Below are positions 1 to 9,464 of a stretch of DNA of 64,000 nucleotides, piece by piece. Below the pieces are notes generated by a model. That model did no database searches. It saw nothing but the letters and a program-made list of their open reading frames with translations, and was not told where the DNA came from. The DNA lies in NCBI GenBank assembly GCA_903832285.1, contig CAILAY010000063.1, positions 1 through 64,000 on the forward strand. Direction: 5' to 3'. The position numbers and the translations under genes are program-made. Each line of letters starts with the position of its first letter. Positions within the stretch are counted from its first letter, which is position 1. The DNA is from an uncultured beta proteobacterium (GTDB lineage Bacteria > Pseudomonadota > Gammaproteobacteria > Burkholderiales > Burkholderiaceae_C).

Positions 1-26
1 CCTGGGTGCTCGAAGGAGATACATGA
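1..26 (+). CDS. C-terminal tail of an upstream gene, probably circularly permuted ATP-grasp protein (partial)
   Basis: Only the last few codons lie in the window. One frame reads W-V-L-E-G-D-T and stops at TGA 24-26, which overlaps the ATG of the next gene (23-25) in an ATGA arrangement. Alpha-E (DUF403) genes are usually preceded by a circularly permuted ATP-grasp (DUF404/407) gene, so this tail is assigned to it by context. Seven codons cannot prove it. Confidence 0.35.
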
Positions 27-982
27 TGCTAAGCCGCACTGCCGATCACCTGTTCTGGATGTCGAGGTACACCGAGCGGGCGGAGAACACCGCTCGCATG
101 CTGGATGTGAATTACCAGACTTCTCTGCTGCCGCAGTCAGCGGAGATGGCACAGTCGGGATGGCGCGGTCTGCTTGGCATCAGTGAGTTGCTGCCGCATT
201 ACACGGCGCGCCATGGAGAGGTTCTTGGCGCTAAAGTGATGGAATTCATGGTGAAGGACGACAGCAATCCTTCGTCCATCGCCTCTTGCCTGAAGGCGGC
301 ACGTGAGAACGCGCGCGCTGTGCGCGGGACGTTCACGACCGAAGTCTGGGAGACGCAGAACCAGACCTGGTTGGAACTCAACCGGATGCTGCGCGCCGGG
401 GAGTTTGAACGTGATCCTTCCCAATTACTGGAGTGGGTCAAGTTCCGCTCACACCTGTCACGCGGCGTGACCCTGGGAACCATGCTGATGGACGAGGCGC
501 TTTACTTCATGCGTCTGGGCATCTTTCTGGAGCGCGCGGACAACACCGCGCGACTGGTGGATGTGAAGTTTCACGCGCGCGAGGGTGATTTTTTCGGCGC
601 TGTCAGCGACAAGAACCAGGAATACGACTTCTACCACTGGAGCGCGATCCTGCGCAGCGTGAGCGGCTTTGAAATTTACCGAAGGGTCTATCGTGATGTC
701 ATCAAACCCGAACGTGTGGCCGAGTTGCTGATACTGCGCCCGGACATGCCGCGCTCCCTGCACGCCAGCCTGAACGAAGTTGTCAGGAATCTGGCGCTGG
801 TGTCGGTCGACGGAGACAGTGAAACCCAACGGCGCGCCGGAAAACTGCGCGCGGAATTGCAATACGGCCGCATCGACGAAGTGCTGGCCACCGGGCTGCA
901 CGCCTACCTCACGCAGTTCCTGGACCGGGTGAACGAACTCGGCCTGCGCATCAGTCGTGACTACCTGATTCCCGCGGCCTGA
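23..982 (+). CDS. Alpha-E domain protein (DUF403)
   Basis: A 319-residue protein, the normal length for the all-helical alpha-E/DUF403 family. It opens with M-L-S-R-T-A-D-H-L-F-W-M-S-R-Y, the family's typical N-terminus, followed by E-R-A-E-N-T-A-R. The motif returns near residue 170 as E-R-A-D-N-T-A-R, so the protein may contain an internal duplication. An AAGGAG-type ribosome site lies just upstream of the ATG at 23. The family is usually encoded with a circularly permuted ATP-grasp partner and a transglutaminase-like protease, which suggests a role in peptide ligation or modification. No biochemical role is certain. Confidence 0.85.
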   Translation: MMLSRTADHLFWMSRYTERAENTARMLDVNYQTSLLPQSAEMAQSGWRGLLGISELLPHYTARHGEVLGAKVMEFMVKDDSNPSSIASCLKAARENARAVRGTFTTEVWETQNQTWLELNRMLRAGEFERDPSQLLEWVKFRSHLSRGVTLGTMLMDEALYFMRLGIFLERADNTARLVDVKFHAREGDFFGAVSDKNQEYDFYHWSAILRSVSGFEIYRRVYRDVIKPERVAELLILRPDMPRSLHASLNEVVRNLALVSVDGDSETQRRAGKLRAELQYGRIDEVLATGLHAYLTQFLDRVNELGLRISRDYLIPAA

Positions 983-1015
983 ACTTGAGGGCAAAGGGTG
1001 GCACCCAGCCCGGGC

Positions 1016-1021
1016 TATAAT
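1016..1021 (+). promoter_or_regulatory. Probable -10 box of the rpsO promoter
   Basis: A perfect TATAAT at 1016-1021 sits in the 164-bp gap before rpsO. No good -35 is visible at the usual spacing. Transcription would start near 1028 and give a leader of about 120 nt that holds a small hairpin (CTTTGCA/TGCAAGG) and two copies of TGGGTGCC. Confidence 0.45.
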
Positions 1022-1146
1022 CCTAAGGCTTTGCATAGTGCAAGGCGCACGTCAGCAGCAGTTCCAGCCACTGACGCAAGTAACCCCGTTGGGTGCCGGG
1101 CCGTGTCAAACACGACTGGGTGCCCCGACAATTTCCAGGAAGATTC

Positions 1147-1413
1147 ATGATCGCATCCAGCATCAAAGCCGAAGTCGTTAAAGACAATGCCCGCAAGATG
1201 GGTGACACCGGCAGCCCCGAAGTTCAAGTTGCCCTGTTGACGGCACGCATCAACGAGCTCACGCCCCACTTCAAGACCCATGCCAAGGACCACCACGGTC
1301 GCCGCGGCCTGCTGCGCATGGTCAACACCCGCAAGAGCCTGCTGGCCTACCTGAATCGCAAGGATCACGACCGCTACGTGGCCCTGATCGCGAAGCTGGG
1401 TCTGCGCAAGTAA
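1147..1413 (+). CDS. rpsO: 30S ribosomal protein S15
   Basis: An 88-residue protein matching S15 throughout, including [11 protein letters not shown], the H-x(n)-D-H-H-G-R-R-G-L region and the L-L-x-Y-L-N-R-K-D-x-x-R-Y end. S15 binds 16S rRNA early in small-subunit assembly and forms intersubunit bridges. The ATG at 1147 is chosen because it gives the universal N-terminus M-I-A-S-S-I-K and has CAGGAAG ahead of it; an upstream in-frame GTG at 1093 would add residues unlike S15. pnp follows on the same strand, the order seen in many proteobacteria. Confidence 0.97.
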   Translation: MIASSIKAEVVKDNARKMGDTGSPEVQVALLTARINELTPHFKTHAKDHHGRRGLLRMVNTRKSLLAYLNRKDHDRYVALIAKLGLRK

Positions 1414-1430
1414 GCCTGATTGAATTGGAT

Positions 1431-1486
1431 GCGCCTGAGTGAGGAGCTGCAGACTTTGCCGTCTGCCCGCTGCTGACTCTGGGCGC
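1431..1486 (+). terminator. Branched hairpin after rpsO, possible leaky terminator
   Basis: GCGCCT at 1431-1436 pairs with GGGCGC at 1481-1486 and GAGT (1437-1440) with ACTC (1476-1479). An inner stem GCAGAC/GTCTGC (1449-1454/1461-1466) has a 6-nt loop. The following ATTTCTACTT is only weakly U-rich, so this may reduce rather than stop read-through into pnp. Confidence 0.4.
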
Positions 1487-1523
1487 ATTTCTACTTCGGA
1501 GACGGGAAAACGAATACGCGCTG

Positions 1524-1566
1524 TGTCATTCCAGAAGAAATTGCAGCGATTTCTTCTGGAATGGCA
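1524..1566 (+). promoter_or_regulatory. Long perfect hairpin in the pnp leader, probable RNase III processing site
   Basis: CATTCCAGAAGAAAT (1527-1541) and its exact reverse complement (1549-1563) form a 15-bp stem with a 7-nt loop. Three more pairs (1524-1526 with 1564-1566, one wobble) extend it to about 18 bp. No T-run follows, so it is not a terminator. In E. coli a long stem at the same place, between rpsO and pnp, is cut by RNase III and lets PNPase repress its own translation. This element fits that role by position and shape. Confidence 0.65.
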
Positions 1567-1634
1567 TCGTGTTCGAACCCACTCCGACCCTAAGCTGATA
1601 GGGATTTTTCAGTTGTGAAAACAAGGAGTTCAAC

Positions 1635-3740
1635 ATGAGCATTTTCAATAAAGTAAGCAAGACCTTTCAATGGGGTAGCAACACTGTCACCCTGGAAACC
1701 GGCGAAATCGCGCGTCAGGCCAATGGCGCCGTGCTGCTGGACATGGACGGCACCGTGGTGCTGGCCACGGTCGTTGGAAAAACCGAAGGCAAGGCCGGTC
1801 AGGACTTCTTTCCCCTGACCGTGGATTACCTGGAAAAGACCTACGCCGCAGGCAAGATTCCCGGCAGCTTTTTCAAGCGTGAAGGCCGACCCAGTGAATT
1901 CGAGACCCTCACCAGTCGCTTGATAGACCGCCCGATTCGCCCGCTGTTTCCTGAAGGTTTCTTCAATGAAGTGCACGTCGTTGTGCACACGCTGTCGCTC
2001 AACCCTGAAGTCGACGCCGACATTGCGGCCCTGATCGCCACCAGCGCCGCCTTGTCCATCAGCGGCATTCCTTTCAGCGGTCCCATCGGCGCTGCCCGCG
2101 TGGGCTACGTCAATGGTGAATATGTGCTCAATCCGGGGCAGACCCTGCGCAAGAGTTCCACGCTTGACCTGGTCGTTGCCGGCACCGAAGCGGCCGTGTT
2201 GATGGTGGAATCCGAAGCCCAGCAACTGAGCGAAGAGATCATGCTCGGCGCCGTGGTGTTCGGGCATGAGCAGGGAAACATCGCGATCAATGCCATTCAC
2301 GAACTCGTGCGAGATGCCGGAAAACCGGTGTGGGACTGGACGGCACCGGCCAAGGATGAACCGCTGATCGCCAAGGTGCACGCGCTGGCCAACGACAGAT
2401 TGGTCGCCGCCTACCAGATCCGCAACAAGCAGGCCCGCACGCGTGCCTGCCGCGAAGCCTACGCCGTCGTCATGGCCGACCTGAAGCTTGATGGCACGCC
2501 GTTTGACAGTGTCAAGGTTGAAGGCATGTTGTTCGACATTGAAGCGCGCATCGTGCGCAGCCAGATTCTGGCCGGCGAGCCGCGCATTGACGGCCGCGAC
2601 ACACGCACCGTGCGCCCGATTGAAATCCGCAACGGTGTGCTGCCCCGCACGCATGGTTCGGCCCTGTTCACGCGCGGTGAAACCCAGGCGCTGGTGGTGA
2701 CCACGCTCGGCACTGAACGCGACGCGCAGCGCATCGACGCGCTCGCCGGCGAGTACGAAGACCGCTTCATGCTGCACTACAACATGCCTCCCTTTGCCAC
2801 CGGCGAAACCGGGCGCGTCGGGACACCCAAGCGCCGTGAAATCGGCCATGGCCGTCTGGCCAAACGCGCTTTGATGGCGTGTTTGCCGAGCAAGGAAGAC
2901 TTCCCCTACACCATGCGCGTTGTGAGTGAGATCACCGAGTCCAATGGTTCGTCTTCCATGGCTTCTGTCTGTGGCGGCTGTCTGTCACTGATGGATGCAG
3001 GCGTTCCCATGAAGGCGCATGTGGCCGGGATTGCCATGGGCCTGATCAAGGACGAAAGCCGCTTTGCGGTGCTGACCGATATCCTCGGAGACGAAGATCA
3101 TCTGGGCGACATGGACTTCAAGGTTGCAGGCACCACCAACGGCGTTACGGCGCTGCAGATGGATATCAAGATCCAGGGCATCACCAAGGAGATCATGCAG
3201 GTCGCGCTGGCACAGGCCAAGGAAGCACGCATGCACATTCTGGGCAAGATGCAGGAGGCCATGGGCCAAGCCAAGACCGAAGTGTCCAGCTTCGCACCCA
3301 AGCTCTACACCATGAAGATCAACCCCGAAAAGATCCGCGACGTTATCGGCAAGGGAGGCGCGGTGATTCGCGCCCTGACCGAAGAAACAGGTTGCCAGAT
3401 CAACATCGAGGAAGACGGCACGATCACGATTGCCGCGACCGATGGTGCCAAGGCCGAGGAAGCCAAACGCCGTATCGCCCAGATCACGGCCGAAGTGGAA
3501 ATCGGCAAGGTCTATGAAGGCGCGATCACCAAGATTTTGGACTTCGGCGCACTGGTCAACCTGCTGCCGGGCAAGGATGGCCTGCTGCACATCAGCCAGA
3601 TCGCGCACGAGCGCGTGGAAAAAGTGTCCGACTATCTGAGCGAAGGACAGATCGTCAAGGTCAAGGTCATGGAAACCGATGAAAAAGGTCGGGTCAAACT
3701 GTCCATGAAGGCTTTGCTGGATCGGCCCGCACAGGGTTGA
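1635..3740 (+). CDS. pnp: Polyribonucleotide nucleotidyltransferase (PNPase)
   Basis: A 701-residue protein of normal PNPase length. It degrades RNA 3' to 5' by phosphorolysis and is part of the RNase E degradosome in many proteobacteria. Two RNase PH domains are visible (about residues 2-140 and 310-460, the second with [10 protein letters not shown] and the S-N-G-S-S-S-M active-site loop). A KH domain with V-I-G-K-G-G lies near 565-570 and an S1 domain at about 620-695. AAGGAG precedes the ATG. The hairpin upstream suggests RNase III/PNPase autocontrol. RNase E is also in this window. Confidence 0.98.
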   Translation: MSIFNKVSKTFQWGSNTVTLETGEIARQANGAVLLDMDGTVVLATVVGKTEGKAGQDFFPLTVDYLEKTYAAGKIPGSFFKREGRPSEFETLTSRLIDRPIRPLFPEGFFNEVHVVVHTLSLNPEVDADIAALIATSAALSISGIPFSGPIGAARVGYVNGEYVLNPGQTLRKSSTLDLVVAGTEAAVLMVESEAQQLSEEIMLGAVVFGHEQGNIAINAIHELVRDAGKPVWDWTAPAKDEPLIAKVHALANDRLVAAYQIRNKQARTRACREAYAVVMADLKLDGTPFDSVKVEGMLFDIEARIVRSQILAGEPRIDGRDTRTVRPIEIRNGVLPRTHGSALFTRGETQALVVTTLGTERDAQRIDALAGEYEDRFMLHYNMPPFATGETGRVGTPKRREIGHGRLAKRALMACLPSKEDFPYTMRVVSEITESNGSSSMASVCGGCLSLMDAGVPMKAHVAGIAMGLIKDESRFAVLTDILGDEDHLGDMDFKVAGTTNGVTALQMDIKIQGITKEIMQVALAQAKEARMHILGKMQEAMGQAKTEVSSFAPKLYTMKINPEKIRDVIGKGGAVIRALTEETGCQINIEEDGTITIAATDGAKAEEAKRRIAQITAEVEIGKVYEGAITKILDFGALVNLLPGKDGLLHISQIAHERVEKVSDYLSEGQIVKVKVMETDEKGRVKLSMKALLDRPAQG

Positions 3741-3817
3741 GGTCGCGCGGATACGAGTGTGGGACGGGCTTGGCAACAGGTCCGCGCCGCTTCAAGTCCA
3801 ATCCTACATCAGTCGTG

Positions 3818-4837
3818 ATGCAAGCCTTCGAAATCACCTCCTTTGGAACACCTGACGTATTGCGTCTGGGGCAGCGCCCTGCGCCGGTGGCGGGCGAGGG
3901 CGAGCTACTGATTCGGGTATCGGCCAGTGGGGTGAACCGGCCTGATGTGCTACAGCGCGCCGGCCACTATCCTGCGCCTCCCGGAGCCTCCGATATTCCG
4001 GGGCTCGAAGTCGCGGGTGAGATCGTGGGCGGTGACGCGCAGGCGCTTGCCGCTGCCGGATTCAGACTAGGCGACGCGGTCTGTGCGCTGGTGTCCGGGG
4101 GCGGTTACGCCGAACTCTGCGTGGCACCGGTGGGTCAATGTCTTCATGTGCCCAAGGGCTTGAGCCTGACGCAGGCAGCGGCTTTGCCTGAGACCTTTTT
4201 CACAGTCTGGAGCAATGTGTTTGATCGCGGCCATTTGCTGCCCGGGGAAACCCTGCTCGTGCAGGGGGGCGCGAGCGGCATTGGCGTCACGGCCATTCAG
4301 ATGGCCAAGGCGCTGGGGGCGAAGGTGATCGTGACGGCGGGAAGCGACGAAAAGTGTGCTGCCTGCGTGGCGCTGGGTGCGGAGCACGCCATCAATTACC
4401 GCACACAGGACTTTGTGCAGGAAGTGAAGACCCTGACGGCTGGCAGAGGCGTAGACGTCATTCTGGACATGGTGGCCGGCGACTACGTGGCGCGCGAGTT
4501 GGAATGTCTGGCAGAGGACGGGCGCCTGGTCATCATCGCAGTGCAGGGTGGGATCAAGAGCCAGATCAACGCGGGTCTGGTGCTGCGTCGGCGTCTGACT
4601 GTCACCGGCTCCACACTGAGGCCGCGCCCCGTGGCCTTCAAGGAGCAAATAGCGCGCGCGCTGAAGCAGCATGTTTGGCCTTTACTGGAAAACGGAAAGA
4701 TCAGGCCGGTGATCCACAGCACATTTGCTGTAGCGCAGCCTGATCCGGACGCAGACAGTGCGGCAGCCCACGCGCACCGTCTGATGGAATCGAATGAACA
4801 TGTGGGAAAGATCGTTTTGACCTGGGGTACACGATGA
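3818..4837 (+). CDS. NAD(P)H quinone oxidoreductase, zeta-crystallin type (MDR family)
   Basis: A 339-residue medium-chain dehydrogenase/reductase that probably reduces quinones or related enones with NADPH. The N-terminal GroES-like fold contains F-G-T-P-D-V-L-R and [11 protein letters not shown]. The Rossmann nucleotide motif G-G-A-S-G-I-G lies near residue 150. No structural-zinc cysteine cluster is seen, as expected for zeta-crystallins. ATG 3818 is preferred over upstream in-frame starts because it gives the family N-terminus M-Q-A-F-E-I. The stop overlaps the tpiA start (ATGA at 4834), so the two are translationally coupled. Confidence 0.9.
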   Translation: MQAFEITSFGTPDVLRLGQRPAPVAGEGELLIRVSASGVNRPDVLQRAGHYPAPPGASDIPGLEVAGEIVGGDAQALAAAGFRLGDAVCALVSGGGYAELCVAPVGQCLHVPKGLSLTQAAALPETFFTVWSNVFDRGHLLPGETLLVQGGASGIGVTAIQMAKALGAKVIVTAGSDEKCAACVALGAEHAINYRTQDFVQEVKTLTAGRGVDVILDMVAGDYVARELECLAEDGRLVIIAVQGGIKSQINAGLVLRRRLTVTGSTLRPRPVAFKEQIARALKQHVWPLLENGKIRPVIHSTFAVAQPDPDADSAAAHAHRLMESNEHVGKIVLTWGTR

Positions 4838-5583
4838 AGAAGAAACTGATTGCCGGCAACTGGAAGATGAACGGCAGCCTGGCTGCGAATGAGGCTCTGG
4901 TGCGCGCGCTGCAGGCCGGGCTCGCAACCCACACCGCAAGTTGTGATGTAGCAGTGTGCGTCCCGGCTCCCTACCTGGCGCAGGCTCAGGGTCTGCTCGC
5001 AGCCGGTGGCATTGCGCTGGGGGCACAGGATGTTTCGGCGTTTGAGGTCGGTGCCTACACTGGCGAAGCATCCGCCTCCATGCTGAAGGAATTTGGTGTG
5101 CGCTACTGCCTTGTGGGTCACTCAGAGCGCAGGCTATACCACGGCGAAACCGACGTCCTGGTTGCGACCAAAGCACAGCGCGCCCTGGCCGCGGGCATCA
5201 CGCCCATCGTGTGCATTGGAGAAACGCTGGCCGAGCGCGAAGCTGGCAGGACCGAAGAAGTGGTGAAGCGCCAACTCGCTGCCGTGATCGCTGCCAACGG
5301 GCATTGCGTGAGCGAAATCGTAGTCGCGTATGAGCCGGTCTGGGCCATCGGCACCGGCAAGACGGCGTCGCCCGAGCAGGCGCAACAGGTGCACGCCGTG
5401 CTCCGCGCGCAGTTGCACGCGGCAAGCGCACACGCCGATCGCATCCAGATTCTGTATGGCGGCAGTATGAATGCTGCCAATGCCAATCAGTTGCTCGCGC
5501 AGGCCGATATTGATGGTGGCTTGATTGGCGGCGCCGCTCTCAAGTCAGCCGATTTTTTGACCATCATCGCTGCAGCCCAGTAG
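4834..5583 (+). CDS. tpiA: Triosephosphate isomerase
   Basis: A 249-residue enzyme that interconverts dihydroxyacetone phosphate and glyceraldehyde 3-phosphate. All active-site elements are present: N9 and K11 in G-N-W-K-M-N-G, H96 in V-G-H-S-E-R-R, and E167 in [11 protein letters not shown]. The phosphate-binding L-Y-G-G-S-M and G-L-I-G-G-A loops lie near the C-terminus. It starts inside the stop codon of the oxidoreductase gene and is followed by secG after 37 bp. Confidence 0.98.
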   Translation: MKKKLIAGNWKMNGSLAANEALVRALQAGLATHTASCDVAVCVPAPYLAQAQGLLAAGGIALGAQDVSAFEVGAYTGEASASMLKEFGVRYCLVGHSERRLYHGETDVLVATKAQRALAAGITPIVCIGETLAEREAGRTEEVVKRQLAAVIAANGHCVSEIVVAYEPVWAIGTGKTASPEQAQQVHAVLRAQLHAASAHADRIQILYGGSMNAANANQLLAQADIDGGLIGGAALKSADFLTIIAAAQ

Positions 5584-5620
5584 CAACAGCGGATCCCGTT
5601 ATTCCATCAGGAGTTATGCA

Positions 5621-5992
5621 ATGAATGTTTTTCTCACTATCGTTTTGGCCCTGCAGATGCTGTCGGCTTTGGGGATGATAGGTTTGATCCTGGTTCAACA
5701 CGGCAAGGGCGCGGACATGGGCGCGGCCTTTGGCAGTGGTGGTTCCGGCAGTCTCTTTGGCGCCAGCGGCAGCGCGAACTTCCTGTCGCGCACCACTGCC
5801 GTGCTCGCGGCCATGTTCTTTGCATGCACTTTGGCGCTTGCCTACTTCGGGCACCTTCGTCCAAGCAACGGCAACAGCACCGGAAGCGTATTGGAGTCTG
5901 CCCCGGTTGCCGCACCAGCAGCATCAGTACCTGCTCCCAGCACAACACCCTCTTTGCCCGCATCAGGCGCAGCACAAATCCCCACTCGTTGA
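5621..5992 (+). CDS. secG: Preprotein translocase subunit SecG
   Basis: A 123-residue inner-membrane protein that assists the SecYEG channel. It has two hydrophobic segments (about residues 4-22 and 52-72) separated by a Gly/Ser-rich loop with F-G-S-G-G-S-G-S-L-F-G-A, the SecG hallmark. The tail from about residue 85 is Pro/Ala/Ser-rich and probably disordered. A CAGGAG site precedes the ATG. The order tpiA-secG-tRNA-Leu is common in betaproteobacteria, and E. coli also keeps a GAG tRNA-Leu (leuU) after secG. Confidence 0.96.
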   Translation: MNVFLTIVLALQMLSALGMIGLILVQHGKGADMGAAFGSGGSGSLFGASGSANFLSRTTAVLAAMFFACTLALAYFGHLRPSNGNSTGSVLESAPVAAPAASVPAPSTTPSLPASGAAQIPTR

Positions 5993-6111
5993 CATGGGTC
6001 AAATTTCACCTTGGCTTGGGTCAAGGATCAGCGTGATTCGAGGGTAAACTCAGCGCTTGTCTGGTGAGCAATGCCTGCAAAGGTTCCTCACGCCATCCAG
6101 ACAAAAAGACC

Positions 6112-6196
6112 GCCGTCGTGGTGAAATTGGTAGACACGCTATCTTGAGGGGGTAGTGGCGAAAGCTGTGCGAGTTCGAGTCTCGCCGACGGCACCA
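6112..6196 (+). tRNA. tRNA-Leu (GAG)
   Basis: Acceptor arms GCCGTCG (6112-6118) and CGACGGC (6186-6192) pair perfectly, followed by discriminator A and an encoded CCA. The D-loop (AATTGGTAGACAC), a long variable arm typical of leucine tRNAs and the T-arm with GTTCGAGT are all present. The anticodon stem CTATC/GGTAG closes the loop TTGAGGG, giving anticodon GAG, which reads CUC and CUU. It sits between secG and nuoA and is probably processed from a longer transcript. Confidence 0.97.
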
Positions 6197-6257
6197 AAGC
6201 AATTCGGTTTGCTGGAGTGGGTGCATTGCAAACTCAAGTGGTGAAGAGATTCTTTTG

Positions 6258-6617
6258 ATGAACATCGACCAGTATCTCCCAGTCTTTCTATTTATTTTGG
6301 TAGGCATTGGCGTCGGTGTCGCGCCTCAGGTGCTGGGCTACATACTCGGTCCCAACCGACCTGACGTCGCCAAAAATTCTCCCTACGAATGTGGCTTCGA
6401 AGCGTTCGAAGACGCGCGCATGAAGTTCGATGTGCGCTACTACCTCGTGGCCATTCTCTTCATTCTTTTCGACCTGGAAATCGCGTTCCTGGTGCCCTGG
6501 GCGGCAGCGCTCAAGGACCTGGGAATTGTCGGATTCTGGGAAGTCATCGTCTTCCTTGCAATTCTCGTCCTGGGATTTGTTTACATGTGGAAAAAAGGCG
6601 CCCTGGACTGGGAGTAA
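6258..6617 (+). CDS. nuoA: NADH-quinone oxidoreductase subunit A
   Basis: First gene of the 14-gene complex I operon. The 119-residue protein has three membrane helices (about 8-30, 63-85, 90-110). Between the first two lies the conserved loop with [11 protein letters not shown]; the Cys in it is the residue that switches exposure between active states of complex I. ATG 6258, nine bases after GAAGAG, is preferred to the TTG three bases earlier. The gene begins 61 bp after the tRNA-Leu 3' end. I see no convincing promoter in that gap, so transcription may come from upstream. Confidence 0.97.
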   Translation: MNIDQYLPVFLFILVGIGVGVAPQVLGYILGPNRPDVAKNSPYECGFEAFEDARMKFDVRYYLVAILFILFDLEIAFLVPWAAALKDLGIVGFWEVIVFLAILVLGFVYMWKKGALDWE

Positions 6618-6621
6618 CACA

Positions 6622-7101
6622 ATGATAGAAGGCGTTCTCAAAGAAGGTTTCATCACCACCAATTACGACACGGTGATGAACTGGGCCAGGACTGGCTCAC
6701 TGTGGCCGATGTCGTTTGGGCTGGCCTGCTGTGCCGTGGAAATGATGCATGCGGCGACAGCGCGCTACGACATCAGCCGCTTTGGCGCGGAGGTGTTTCG
6801 CGCCAGTCCCCGTCAGGCCGACCTGATCATTGTGGCCGGCACCCTGTGCAACAAGATGGCGCCCGCCTTTCGCAAGGTCTACGACCAGATGAGTGAGCCG
6901 CGCTGGGTGATTTCCATGGGGTCGTGTGCAAATGGCGGGGGTTACTACCATTACAGCTACTCAGTGGTTCGAGGTTGTGATCGCATCGTCCCGGTGGACG
7001 TGTATGTGCCGGGCTGCCCGCCCACGGCTGAAGCGCTGCTCTACGGCATCATCCAGTTGCAGCACAAGATTCGTCGCACACAAACCATTGCACGCGCCTG
7101 A
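6622..7101 (+). CDS. nuoB: NADH-quinone oxidoreductase subunit B
   Basis: A 159-residue peripheral-arm subunit that holds iron-sulfur cluster N2, the last electron carrier before quinone. The four ligands are visible: the adjacent pair C36-C37 in L-A-C-C-A-V-E, C102 in M-G-S-C-A-N-G-G and C132 in [10 protein letters not shown] 6622 lies four bases after the nuoA stop and gives the usual N-terminus [10 protein letters not shown]. Longer in-frame versions would run back into nuoA and are rejected. Confidence 0.97.
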   Translation: MIEGVLKEGFITTNYDTVMNWARTGSLWPMSFGLACCAVEMMHAATARYDISRFGAEVFRASPRQADLIIVAGTLCNKMAPAFRKVYDQMSEPRWVISMGSCANGGGYYHYSYSVVRGCDRIVPVDVYVPGCPPTAEALLYGIIQLQHKIRRTQTIARA

Positions 7102-7111
7102 GGAACATGCG

Positions 7112-7720
7112 ATGACTTCTTTTGCCGTCAATCCCCAGACCCTCAAGACCCAGGTGGATGCTGCTTTGGGCAATTTGATTGTTAGCAGCGTGGTTCGATT
7201 GGATGAACTCACAATCGTCGTCGATGCGAAAGATTACCTGCGCACCGCACAGATCTTGCGTGACGATCCGCAATGCCGCTTCGAGCAGTTGATCGACCTT
7301 TGCGGCGTGGATTACTCCACCTACAAGGACCAGGCCCAATCGGGCTTGCGCTATTGCGTGGTGTCGCATCTTTTGTCGGTAAGCTTGAACCAGCGAATTC
7401 GGCTGAAGGTCTATGCGACCGATGACACATTTCCGGTGCTGCCTTCGTTGTGCGATGTCTGGAGTTCCACCAGCTGGTTTGAACGCGAGGCGTTCGACCT
7501 GTTCGGCATCGTATTTGAAGGGCATAACGATCTGCGCCGCATCCTGACTGACTATGGCTTTATCGGCCACCCGTTCCGCAAGGATTTTCCGACCACGGGT
7601 CACGTGGAAATGCGCTACGACCCCGAGCAAAAGCGAGTGGTCTATCAGCCCGTCACGATTGAGCCGCGCGAGATCACGCCGCGCATCATCCGTGAACCCA
7701 ACTACGGCGGGGCGCACTGA
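7112..7720 (+). CDS. nuoC: NADH-quinone oxidoreductase subunit C
   Basis: A 202-residue 30-kDa-type subunit of the complex I peripheral arm that packs against NuoB and NuoD near the quinone site. The family signature [15 protein letters not shown] is present, followed by [10 protein letters not shown] and [11 protein letters not shown] 7112 is chosen because GAGGAACA lies just ahead of it. NuoC and NuoD are separate here, not fused as in E. coli. Confidence 0.97.
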   Translation: MTSFAVNPQTLKTQVDAALGNLIVSSVVRLDELTIVVDAKDYLRTAQILRDDPQCRFEQLIDLCGVDYSTYKDQAQSGLRYCVVSHLLSVSLNQRIRLKVYATDDTFPVLPSLCDVWSSTSWFEREAFDLFGIVFEGHNDLRRILTDYGFIGHPFRKDFPTTGHVEMRYDPEQKRVVYQPVTIEPREITPRIIREPNYGGAH

Positions 7721-7722
7721 AA

Positions 7723-8976
7723 ATGGCCGATATCAAGAACTACACCCTGAATTTCGGGCCACAGCATCCGGCAGCGCACGGCGTGTTGCGCCTCGTGCTC
7801 GAGTTGGACGGCGAAGTGATTCAGCGCGCGGATCCGCACATTGGTTTGTTGCATCGCGCGACTGAGAAGCTGGCGGAAAGCAAGACCTATATTCAGGCAT
7901 TGCCTTACATGGACCGGCTCGACTATATGTCGATGATGTGCAACGAACAGGCGTATTGTCTTGCGGTGGAAAAGCTGCTCGGACTGCAAGTGCCGTTGCG
8001 CGCGCAATACATCCGAGTCATGTTCTCTGAGATCACGCGCATGCTCAATCACCTGTTGTGGGTGGGGGCGCACGGCTTGGACTGCGGCGCAATGACGGTG
8101 ATGCTGTACGCGTTTCGCGAACGCGAAGACTTGCTCGACATGTATGAGGCGGTCAGTGGCGCGCGCATGCACGCAGCCTACTTCCGGCCGGGTGGCGTTT
8201 ATCGCGACTTGCCAGACAGCATGGCGCGGCACGAGCCAAACAAGATTCGCAGCGCCAAGTCCACTGAACGGCTCAACCGCAATCGCTCCGGCAGTCTGCT
8301 CGATTTCATCGACGATTTCACCCAACGTTTCCCAACCTATCTGGCCGAGTACCACACACTGTTGACGGACAACCGCATCTGGAAACAGCGCACTGTGGGC
8401 ATCGGCGTGGTCACGCCCGAACGCGCGCTCAATCTGGGTTTTACCGGCCCCATGCTGCGCGGCTCAGGCATCGCCTGGGATCTGCGCAAGAAGCAACCTT
8501 ACGACGCCTACGCACACATGGACTTTGACGTTCCAGTGGGCAAGACCGGTGACAGCTACGACCGCTATCTCGTGCGCATGGAAGAGATGAAGCAGTCCAA
8601 TCGCATCATCAAGCAGTGCGTCGACTGGCTGCGCGTGAATCCGGGTCCGGTCATCACCGATAACCACAAGATTGCGCCGCCGGACCGTGAATCCATGAAG
8701 TCCAACATGGAAGATTTGATTCACCACTTCAAACTCTTTTCCGAAGGATTTGCCGTTCCCGAAGGCGAGGCCTACGCCGCGATCGAACATCCCAAGGGCG
8801 AGTTCGGCATTTACCTGGTGAGCGATGGCGCGAACAAGCCCTACCGCATGAAGATTCGCCCGCCCGCGTTTGTGCATCTGGCGGCCTTGGACGAGATGGG
8901 CAAGGGCCACATGATTGCCGATGCGGTGGCCATTATTGGCACGATGGATATTGTGTTTGGGGAAGTGGACCGATGA
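7723..8976 (+). CDS. nuoD: NADH-quinone oxidoreductase subunit D
   Basis: A 417-residue, 49-kDa-type subunit that shapes the quinone-binding pocket with NuoB. It begins with [14 protein letters not shown], whose His residues line the quinone headgroup site. It also has [11 protein letters not shown] and ends in the conserved D-I-V-F-G-E-V-D-R. It starts two bases after nuoC, and its stop overlaps nuoE (ATGA at 8973). Confidence 0.98.
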   Translation: MADIKNYTLNFGPQHPAAHGVLRLVLELDGEVIQRADPHIGLLHRATEKLAESKTYIQALPYMDRLDYMSMMCNEQAYCLAVEKLLGLQVPLRAQYIRVMFSEITRMLNHLLWVGAHGLDCGAMTVMLYAFREREDLLDMYEAVSGARMHAAYFRPGGVYRDLPDSMARHEPNKIRSAKSTERLNRNRSGSLLDFIDDFTQRFPTYLAEYHTLLTDNRIWKQRTVGIGVVTPERALNLGFTGPMLRGSGIAWDLRKKQPYDAYAHMDFDVPVGKTGDSYDRYLVRMEEMKQSNRIIKQCVDWLRVNPGPVITDNHKIAPPDRESMKSNMEDLIHHFKLFSEGFAVPEGEAYAAIEHPKGEFGIYLVSDGANKPYRMKIRPPAFVHLAALDEMGKGHMIADAVAIIGTMDIVFGEVDR

Positions 8977-9464
8977 TTTCCGAAGAATCCAAAACGCGCT
9001 TCGCCCAGGAAGTCGCCAAATACCCAGCAGATCAAAAGCAGTCTGCAGTCATGGCCTGTCTGGCGATTGCCCAGCAGCAACTGGGATACGTCAGTACCGA
9101 AGCCGAGCGCGAGATTGCGGCGTACCTTGGTATGGCGCCCATGGCCGTGCATGAGGTGACGAGCTTCTACAACATGTACAACCAGCAAGCCGTTGGCAAG
9201 TACAAGCTCAATGTTTGTACCAACTTGTCGTGTCAGGTACGCGGGGGCGACCACGCCTTGGCCCACCTGGAGCACAAGCTCGGTGTGAGCATGGGAGGGA
9301 CCACGGCTGACGGTATGTTCACCTTGCAGCAGTGCGAGTGCGTGGGTGCCTGTGCCGACGCACCGGTGCTGCTCGTGAATGACCGCAATATGTGCAGTTT
9401 CATGAGCGACGACAAGCTCGATAAGTTGGTGGACGGCTTGCGCGCCGCGGAGGGCAAGGCATGA
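8973..9464 (+). CDS. nuoE: NADH-quinone oxidoreductase subunit E
   Basis: A 163-residue thioredoxin-like 24-kDa subunit of the NADH-oxidising module. The [2Fe-2S] cluster N1a ligands are C82 and C87 (C-T-N-L-S-C) and C123 and C127 (C-V-G-A-C). The helical N-terminal part carries Y-P-x-D-Q-K-Q-S-A-V-M. Both ends overlap neighbours by four bases (ATGA with nuoD and with nuoF), as expected for subunits made in equal amounts. Confidence 0.97.
   Translation: MISEESKTRFAQEVAKYPADQKQSAVMACLAIAQQQLGYVSTEAEREIAAYLGMAPMAVHEVTSFYNMYNQQAVGKYKLNVCTNLSCQVRGGDHALAHLEHKLGVSMGGTTADGMFTLQQCECVGACADAPVLLVNDRNMCSFMSDDKLDKLVDGLRAAEGKA

Noticed and set aside
1590-2849. Long minus-strand open frame opposite pnp
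   Set aside because: Its translation has no family character, and it lies entirely opposite the strongly conserved pnp gene; GC-rich codon use produces such shadow frames.
5989-5994. TTGACA at the end of secG as a tRNA-Leu promoter
   Set aside because: It overlaps the secG stop codon and has no -10 at 16-18 bp spacing.
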